Source of the DNA: an uncultured bacterium
Lineage (GTDB): Bacteria > Actinomycetota > Coriobacteriia > Coriobacteriales > Coriobacteriaceae
DNA length: 36,389 nt
Direction: 5' to 3'
Assembly (NCBI GenBank): GCA_905214615.1
Contig: CAJMMX010000015.1
Span: forward strand, 1-36,389
Program-made: the position numbers and the translations under genes
Notes under the pieces: model-generated
Databases searched by the model: none
Seen by the model: only the letters and a program-made list of their open reading frames with translations
Told to the model about the DNA's origin: nothing
Shown here: positions 31,823 to 36,389 of the stretch, piece by piece
Position numbering within the stretch: position 1 is the first letter of the stretch
How the letters are laid out: each line of letters opens with the position of its first letter

Positions 31823-33313
31823 ATGAGCAAATACATCATCGGAATCGATCAGTCCACACAGGGTACTAAGGCGCTGCTGGTGGACGAGGGCGGCCATCTG
31901 ATCCATCGCGCCGACCGCTCGCATCGCCAGATTGTCAACGAGGCCGGCTGGGTGAGCCATGATCCAGCCGAGATCGCCGCCAACGTGCTGGCCGTGGCGC
32001 GCGCCGTGGTGGAGGAGACCGGGGTCGATCCGGCCGACGTCGCCGGCATCGGCATCTCCAACCAGCGCGAGACTACCGTTGCCTGGAGCCGCAGGACGGG
32101 CGAGCCGCTGTGCGATGCCGTGGTGTGGCAGTGCGCCCGCGCCCGCGAGCTGTGCGACGAGCTTGCTGCGCGCGAAGGCGTGGCCGAGCTGGTGCGTGAC
32201 ACGACGGGTCTGGTGCTCTCGCCCTACTATCCGGCGGGCAAGATGGCCTGGATCCTCGCGAACGTTCCCGCGGCTGCCGAGGCCGCGGCGGCGGGCGAGC
32301 TGTGCCTGGGCACCATCGATGCCTGGGTGGTCTGGACGCTCACGGGCGGCGCGGAGTTCCGCTGCGACTGGTCCAATGCCAGCCGCACGCAGCTTTTTGA
32401 CCTGCGCCGTGGCTGCTGGAGCGAGCCGGTGTGCGAGGCCTTTGGTGTCAATCCGGCGTGTCTGCCGCAGGTGACCGATTCCGATGGCCTGTTCGGTACA
32501 ACGGACCTGGGCGGCTTTTTGCCGGCGCCCGTGCCCATTCACGGCGTGCTCGGCGACAGCCATGCCGCCTTGTTTGCCCAGGGCTGCCATAGCCGCGGCA
32601 TGGCCAAGGCGACCTATGGCACCGGAAGCTCGGTCATGATGAACGTCGGCGACGAGTTCGTCGCCAGCTCGCATGGGCTTTCGAGCTCGCTCGCATGGCG
32701 TATGGACGGTGTGACCGAGTACGTGCTCGAGGGCAACGTGAGCTACGCCGGCGCCGTCAAGACGTGGCTGCGCGACGATCTTGAGCTCATCAATAACCCC
32801 GAGGAAGTCACCGACCTGTGCTACGCCGCCAATCCGGCAAGCCGTGTCTACTTTGTGCCGGCGTTCACTGGCCTGGGCGCGCCGCACTGGGCGAGCGATG
32901 CCGAGGGCTGCATCTTTGGCATGACGCGCACCACGGGCCGTGCGGAGTTCGTAAAGGCCGCTGACGAGTCGATCGCCTATCAGATCTTCGACGTGATTGA
33001 TGCGATGGTCGAGGATTCGGGCGCGGCGTTGGCCGAGCTTCGTGTTGACGGCGGTCCCACGCGCGACGCGTACCTGATGCAGTTTGAGAGCGACTTGGTT
33101 GGCTCGCCCATTCGCATCGCGAGCAACGACGAGATGAGCGGTCTGGGCGCGGCCTGGGCCTGCGGCATTGCGCTGGGCATGTACACGCGCGACGTCGTCG
33201 ACGTCTACGGCGCCCGCGGCATCGTGGAGTCCACCATGTCCGCCGACGAGCGCGCCAAAAAGATCGCCGGCTGGCGCCATGCCGTGAAATCTACAATCGC
33301 GTACACCGCCTAG
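31823..33313 (+). CDS. FGGY-family carbohydrate kinase, glycerol-kinase-like
   Basis: This 496-residue protein aligns with glycerol kinase along its whole length: GIDQSTQGTKALLVD (7-21), NQRETT (80-85), WQC (102-104), SPYYPAGK (133-140), GTIDAWVVWTLTGG, YGTGSS (265-270) and PAFTGLGAPHW. The glycerol-contact residues of E. coli GlpK have counterparts here (R82, E83, W102, Y135, D245), yet the loop after D245 is SHAA rather than QQAA. The gene sits behind an isomerase and a split transketolase, so a ketose is the likelier substrate; glycerol remains possible. It starts 142 nt after transketolase, with GACAGGAGAG before the ATG. Confidence 0.85.
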   Translation: MSKYIIGIDQSTQGTKALLVDEGGHLIHRADRSHRQIVNEAGWVSHDPAEIAANVLAVARAVVEETGVDPADVAGIGISNQRETTVAWSRRTGEPLCDAVVWQCARARELCDELAAREGVAELVRDTTGLVLSPYYPAGKMAWILANVPAAAEAAAAGELCLGTIDAWVVWTLTGGAEFRCDWSNASRTQLFDLRRGCWSEPVCEAFGVNPACLPQVTDSDGLFGTTDLGGFLPAPVPIHGVLGDSHAALFAQGCHSRGMAKATYGTGSSVMMNVGDEFVASSHGLSSSLAWRMDGVTEYVLEGNVSYAGAVKTWLRDDLELINNPEEVTDLCYAANPASRVYFVPAFTGLGAPHWASDAEGCIFGMTRTTGRAEFVKAADESIAYQIFDVIDAMVEDSGAALAELRVDGGPTRDAYLMQFESDLVGSPIRIASNDEMSGLGAAWACGIALGMYTRDVVDVYGARGIVESTMSADERAKKIAGWRHAVKSTIAYTA

Positions 33314-33351
33314 CATGATTATTCTGAGACGGGGATTAAAAACTCATTGAT

Positions 33352-33389
33352 CCCCGTCCCGGGCAGCTCATTTGGGACGGGGCTTTTTT
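33352..33389 (+). terminator. Terminator of the isomerase-transketolase-kinase operon
   Basis: Perfect 9-bp arms CCCCGTCCC (33352-33360) and GGGACGGGG (33374-33382) are followed by CTTTTTT. An alternative upstream hairpin GACGGGGAT / ATCCCCGTC (33328-33336 with 33350-33358) shares the same left-arm bases and would compete. Confidence 0.85.
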
Positions 33390-33444
33390 GACTGGTATGA
33401 TTGGTGCGATCATTCGAACCAGCTAAAAGAGCCCCGTCCCAAAT
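33370..33444. repeat. Large palindrome built on GGGACGGGGC between kinase and luxS
   Basis: ATTTGGGACGGGGC (33370-33383) and its exact reverse complement (33431-33444) flank a 47-bp spacer, and similarity continues into the flanks. The left arm is also the 3' arm of the operon terminator. The spacer holds an extended -10-like TGGTATGAT (33393-33401) that could drive luxS, with low confidence. Confidence 0.7.
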
Positions 33445-33465
33445 TGACTACCGAGAGGATCTGCC

Positions 33466-33954
33466 ATGGAGCGCATCGCGAGTTTTTCCGTTGACCATCT
33501 GCTGCTCGAGCCCGGCGTGTATGTGAGCCGCATCGACCGCGATCCGGCGACCGGCGCCGCCGTCACCACCTTTGACCTGCGCCTGACCACGCCCAACAAG
33601 GAGCCAGTTATGAACACGGCGGAGTGCCACACCATCGAGCATCTGGGTGCCACGTTCCTCCGCAATCATGCCGAGTGGTCGAGCCGAATTGTCTACTTTG
33701 GCCCCATGGGCTGCCGAACGGGCTTTTACCTCGTCGTATTTGGCGAAGTGACGAGCGAGGAGATCCTGCCGCTCGTGCGTGAGCTGTTCGAGTTTGTCGC
33801 CGACTTTGAGGGCGATGTCCCCGGTGCCGCTCCCGAGGAGTGCGGTAACTACCTGGACCAGAACCTCCCCATGGCAAACTGGCTCGCGCGCCGCTACCTC
33901 GACCGCGACTTGGCCGATATCGACGAGAAGCGCCTGCACTATCAGCAGGCCTAA
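33466..33954 (+). CDS. luxS: S-ribosylhomocysteine lyase LuxS
   Basis: This 162-residue protein matches LuxS throughout. Metal ligands are H55 and H59 in HTIEH, with general base E58, and C127 in EECGNY. The catalytic Cys is C83 in GPMGCRTGFY. The N-terminal VDHLLLEPGVYVSR and TTFDLRLTTPNKEPVMNTAE segments are typical. It cleaves S-ribosylhomocysteine to homocysteine and DPD, the precursor of autoinducer-2, and serves the activated methyl cycle. It is monocistronic, between a palindrome and its own terminator. No pfs gene is nearby. Confidence 0.97.
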   Translation: MERIASFSVDHLLLEPGVYVSRIDRDPATGAAVTTFDLRLTTPNKEPVMNTAECHTIEHLGATFLRNHAEWSSRIVYFGPMGCRTGFYLVVFGEVTSEEILPLVRELFEFVADFEGDVPGAAPEECGNYLDQNLPMANWLARRYLDRDLADIDEKRLHYQQA

Positions 33955-33983
33955 GGGCTATATCGCCTAAAACGCGCGCATTG

Positions 33984-34014
33984 GGCGCCTTCGCTTATAC
34001 GGGGGCGCCTTTTT
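33984..34014 (+). terminator. Terminator of luxS
   Basis: GGCGCC (33984-33989) pairs with GGCGCC (34004-34009), extended by neighbouring G/C bases, and is followed by TTTTT. Confidence 0.75.
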
Positions 34015-34063
34015 GTTGAGTGGTCGGGACGAGCGTTCAAAATCGCTCATGTTTGTTCTAGAA

Positions 34064-34089
34064 TGTTCGTATAGTCACATTTACGAACA
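34064..34089. promoter_or_regulatory. Operator-like palindrome covering the -10 of the DUF4867 gene
   Basis: Perfect arms TGTTCGTA (34064-34071) and TACGAACA (34082-34089) are 10 bp apart. A -10-like TATAGT (34070-34075) lies at the inner edge of the left arm, so a bound protein would block RNA polymerase. Further GTTC / GAAC half sites (34054-34057, 34094-34097) flank it. Confidence 0.5.
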
Positions 34090-34098
34090 GGAGCGAAC

Positions 34099-34743
34099 AT
34101 GCATATCTACTCTGTTAACGATCCCGAGTTCAAATCCTATGGCAACGTTTGGGATGACGTTCCGTCCGAGCTCACGTCGCCCGTGCTCGAGGCGCTCTCT
34201 GCCACGTCCACTCCTGAGGGCAGCAAGTACGTAGCGAGTGCGCCGGAGCTCGAGGGCGTCAAGGATGCCGACAAACTGGGTTTTCTCATGTTTGGCGGTC
34301 GTCCCTTCCAGCTCGGCTGGTGCAATGGCCACAACACGAAACTCAACTGTCTGGAGTATCACCGCGCCAGCGAATTCAACCTGGGCGCTCGCGACTTTAT
34401 CCTGCTTGTGGCGCATCGCTGGGAGATCGAGGACGGCAAGCTCGACACCGCGTGCGTCAAGGCGTTCCGCGTGCCGGCGGGTACGGTCATCGAGGTCTTC
34501 AACACCACGCTTCACTACACGCCGTGCATGGTCGACGGCGGCGGCTTCCAGGTGATGGTGGCGCTGCCCGCCGGCACCAACGGGCCGCGCCCCGAGGCCG
34601 CGGCCGACATGCCTGCGGTCGGCGACAGCTACTGCTACTGGAAGGCCGACAAGTGGGTTCTCTGCCACGCCGACAGCCCCAAGGCAGCCGAAGGCGGCTA
34701 CGTAGGCCTCATCGGCAAAAACCTCGACATCACCTGCGACTAG
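34099..34743 (+). CDS. DUF4867 family protein (cupin-like)
   Basis: This 214-residue soluble protein matches the DUF4867 family from start to end: MHIYSVNDPEFKSYG, GGRPFQLGWCNGHNTKLN, LEYHRASEFN, DFILLVAHRWEIEDG, VPAGTVIEVFNTTLHYTPC and VALPAGTN. The pattern of short strands with conserved H/E residues suggests a cupin-type fold related to ureidoglycolate-lyase-like proteins. I infer a role in sugar or sugar-acid metabolism, since it lies between a sugar operon and a phospho-glycosidase and has its own operator. No reaction is established. GGAGCG precedes the ATG. Confidence 0.82.
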   Translation: MHIYSVNDPEFKSYGNVWDDVPSELTSPVLEALSATSTPEGSKYVASAPELEGVKDADKLGFLMFGGRPFQLGWCNGHNTKLNCLEYHRASEFNLGARDFILLVAHRWEIEDGKLDTACVKAFRVPAGTVIEVFNTTLHYTPCMVDGGGFQVMVALPAGTNGPRPEAAADMPAVGDSYCYWKADKWVLCHADSPKAAEGGYVGLIGKNLDITCD

Positions 34744-34750
34744 AATCTTC

Positions 34751-34890
34751 TGTCTCGATCTGTAACATCTAGCGGGCTAAATCGCCTCTACCTGTTACAG
34801 ATCGAGACAAACCGTAGAGGGCCGCCCGAAAAATCTCAATCTGTAACACCAAACCCGATTTTGACGGCCTAGCTGTTACAGATCAAGACA
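34751..34890. repeat. Two tandem 59-bp palindromes (TCTCGATCTGTAACA family)
   Basis: Unit 1 has perfect 17-bp arms (34751-34767, 34793-34809) around a 25-nt loop. Unit 2 (34832-34890) repeats the plan after an 81-bp step, with arms that differ at a few bases; read in reverse complement it also aligns with unit 1 through the loop. There is no T-run and no coding potential. The pair looks like a small dispersed palindrome family, and could also end the DUF4867 transcript. Confidence 0.8.
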
Positions 34891-34896
34891 AACCGG

Positions 34897-34941
34897 CCCA
34901 AACCACCACAAAGGTGCCTGTCCCCTTTGTGGTGGTTTGGG
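34897..34941. repeat. 18-bp perfect hairpin with GGTGCCTGTCCCC loop
   Basis: Arms 34897-34914 and 34924-34941 (AAACCACCACAAAGG type) are perfect complements with a 9-nt loop. The right strand reads GGGGACAGGCACC when reversed, the same core as the repeats at 31680 and in the 6.5-kb cluster. Confidence 0.8.
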
Positions 34942-35023
34942 GCGGCGGTATCAGAAAGTGTCAGGCAGGGGCGGCTGCCGGACGCCCGCGCGCGAAAAGA
35001 AGTGTCGACCTGCGTTGCTGTCG

Positions 35024-35070
35024 TTGAGCGGCGCGCTGTTTGCGGGGATACTGAAGCTACGACAAACAGC
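35024..35070 (+). promoter_or_regulatory. Promoter and operator of the GH1 gene
   Basis: TTGAGC (35024-35029) and GATACT (35047-35052) are exactly 17 bp apart. The -10 is enclosed by a perfect 9-bp inverted repeat, CGCTGTTTG (35034-35042) and CAAACAGCG (35063-35071). The layout suggests control by a sugar-responsive repressor not encoded in the window. Confidence 0.55.
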
Positions 35071-35088
35071 GTGTGAAAGGATTGATGC

Positions 35089-36389
35089 ATGGCTTTCCGT
35101 AAAGACTTCCTGTGGGGCGGCGCGACGGCTGCCAACCAGTGCGAGGGCGCTTACGACGTGGATGGCCGCGGCCTGGCCAACGTGGACGTGGCACCGCACG
35201 GCCCCGAGCGCTATGCGGTGGTCTCCGGCCAGCGCAAGATGCTCGACTTCGAGGACGGCTATTACTACCCCGCGCAGACCGGCATCGATTTCTATCACCA
35301 CTGCAAGGAGGACATCGCCCTCTTTGCCGAGATGGGCTTTAAGACCTTCCGCATGAGCCTGGCTTGGACCCGCATCTTCCCCAACGGTGACGAGACCGAG
35401 CCCAACGAGGCCGGCCTGGCTTTCTACGAGGATGTGTTCCGCGAGTGTCAGGCGCACGGCATCGAGCCGCTCGTGACCATCACGCACTTCGACTGCCCGA
35501 TTCACCTCATCAAGGAGTACGGCGGCTGGCGCAACCGCAAGCTCATCGACTTCTATAAGAACCTCGCGACCACGATCTTTACCCGCTACAAGGGCCTGGT
35601 GAAGTACTGGCTTACCTTCAACGAGATCAATATGATTCTGCACCTGCCGTTTATGGGTGCCGGTCTGGTCTTTGAGGAGGGCGAGAACAAGGAGGCCGTC
35701 GAGTACCTGGCCGCCCACAACGAGCTCGTCGCCAGCGCTTGGGCAACCAAGATCGCCCACGAGATCGACCCCGAGGTCAAGATCGGCTGCATGCTCGCCG
35801 CGGGCAGCTACTATCCCTACAGCTGCCGTCCGGGCGACGTGCGTCAGGCACAGCTCGACAACCAGAACAACTACTTTTTTGTCGACGTCCAGAGCCGCGG
35901 CTACTACCCGGCCTATGCGCTCAAGAAGCTCGAGCGCCTGGGCATTGACGTCGGGATGACCGATGAGGATCGCGAGATCCTGGCCGCCAACACCGTCGAC
36001 TTCATCAGCTTTAGCTACTACAGCACCCGCTGCTCTGCCGGTGCCGACAACCCCGATATCGAGCGCACCCAGGGCAACGCTTTCGCCGGCGCCAAGAACC
36101 CCTATCTGCAGGAGAGCCAGTGGGGCTGGGCTATCGATCCGCTGGGCTTCCGCATCACGCTCAACGACCTGTACGACCGCTATCAGAAGCCGCTGTTTGT
36201 GGTTGAGAACGGTCTGGGCGCCAAGGATGTTGTCGAGGAGGATGGCTCCATCAACGACGACTACCGTATCGACTACCTGCGCCAGCACATCGCTGCCATG
36301 CGCGACGCGGTGACCGAGGACGGCGTGGACCTTTTGGGCTACACCACCTGGGGCCCCATCGACCTTGTCTCCGCCTCCACCGGTGAGAT
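35089..36389 (+). CDS. Glycoside hydrolase family 1, probably 6-phospho-beta-glucosidase (3' end missing)
   Basis: The frame is open to the right edge: 433 codons of an expected 470-480. The GH1 N-terminus FLWGGATAANQCEGAY is followed by acid/base E179 in TFNEIN and nucleophile E373 in VVENGLG. The sequence WGWAIDPLGFRITLNDLYDRYQ and the late DLVSAST motif are typical of the 6-phospho-beta-glucosidase (BglA/BglB/AscB) branch, whose Ser/Lys/Tyr pocket after this point binds the phosphate but lies beyond the window. It would hydrolyse beta-glucosides imported and phosphorylated by a PTS, none of which is visible here. AAAGGA precedes the ATG. Confidence 0.9.
   Translation, partial: MAFRKDFLWGGATAANQCEGAYDVDGRGLANVDVAPHGPERYAVVSGQRKMLDFEDGYYYPAQTGIDFYHHCKEDIALFAEMGFKTFRMSLAWTRIFPNGDETEPNEAGLAFYEDVFRECQAHGIEPLVTITHFDCPIHLIKEYGGWRNRKLIDFYKNLATTIFTRYKGLVKYWLTFNEINMILHLPFMGAGLVFEEGENKEAVEYLAAHNELVASAWATKIAHEIDPEVKIGCMLAAGSYYPYSCRPGDVRQAQLDNQNNYFFVDVQSRGYYPAYALKKLERLGIDVGMTDEDREILAANTVDFISFSYYSTRCSAGADNPDIERTQGNAFAGAKNPYLQESQWGWAIDPLGFRITLNDLYDRYQKPLFVVENGLGAKDVVEEDGSINDDYRIDYLRQHIAAMRDAVTEDGVDLLGYTTWGPIDLVSASTGE

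Noticed and set aside
34751..34890. CRISPR-like array
   Set aside because: Only two units, each a palindrome with its own loop; no short direct repeats separated by unique spacers and no cas genes.

Overview
The window is GC-rich (roughly 60-65 % by eye) and looks like a chromosomal segment of a Gram-positive gut actinobacterium. My best guess is a Coriobacteriia member close to Collinsella. The clues are a sortase-anchored isopeptide pilin, luxS, DUF4867, a phospho-glycosidase, an SLC11/NRMT-type transporter of the kind described from Eggerthella lenta, and dense GGGGACAG-type intergenic palindromes. No rRNA, tRNA, CRISPR array, phage gene or intact transposase is visible. The taxonomic call is inference from gene content.

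Layout. 1-721: 3' end of a pilin/adhesin gene with an LPTTG anchor. 722-1153: terminator and a 154-bp palindromic MITE-like element. 1154-6452: a NarL-type two-component system (minus strand) divergent from an ABC-2 exporter (one ATPase, two permeases). 6799-10187: a MacB/FtsX-type ABC pair. 10389-11594: a DUF362/ferredoxin protein. 11726-12691: an alpha/beta hydrolase (minus). 12878-15049: a TrhA/hemolysin III membrane protein and a CNNM/CorC-type transporter. 15074-18667: a stand-alone protein resembling the cyanophycin-synthetase N domain, a YtxH protein, a PRC-barrel protein, and a NodB-fold deacetylase that has lost its metal ligands. 18668-22111: a structured leader with a short uORF, a PRC-MgtE_N-CBS membrane protein and an NRMT-type SLC11 transporter, probably a Mg2+ transport operon. 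22194-22423: a second MITE-like inverted repeat. 22657-24873: an OatA-like acyltransferase (minus). 25061-27035: ribokinase and nucleoside hydrolase. 27239-33313: a LacI regulator followed by a sugar isomerase, a split transketolase and an FGGY kinase. 33466-33954: luxS. 34099-34743: DUF4867. 35089-end: a GH1 phospho-beta-glucosidase cut by the window edge.

How it fits together. Two functional themes stand out. The first is divalent-cation (Mg2+) handling: a CNNM protein, a PRC/MgtE-CBS protein and an NRMT lie within 8.5 kb, with PRC-barrel and envelope genes between them. The second is sugar salvage. Ribokinase plus nucleoside hydrolase should feed ribose 5-phosphate into pentose metabolism. 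The LacI-controlled isomerase, FGGY kinase and two-subunit transketolase form a complete transketolase-dependent route for an unidentified sugar; the logic matches known D-apiose catabolism. Repeated GTTTA(C/G) boxes upstream of both lacI and the isomerase suggest a shared local regulator.

The most unusual items are the free-standing CphA-N-like protein with an HxxEH motif, the His-less polysaccharide deacetylase, the uORF overlapping the start of the MgtE-like gene, and several families of perfect palindromes between genes.
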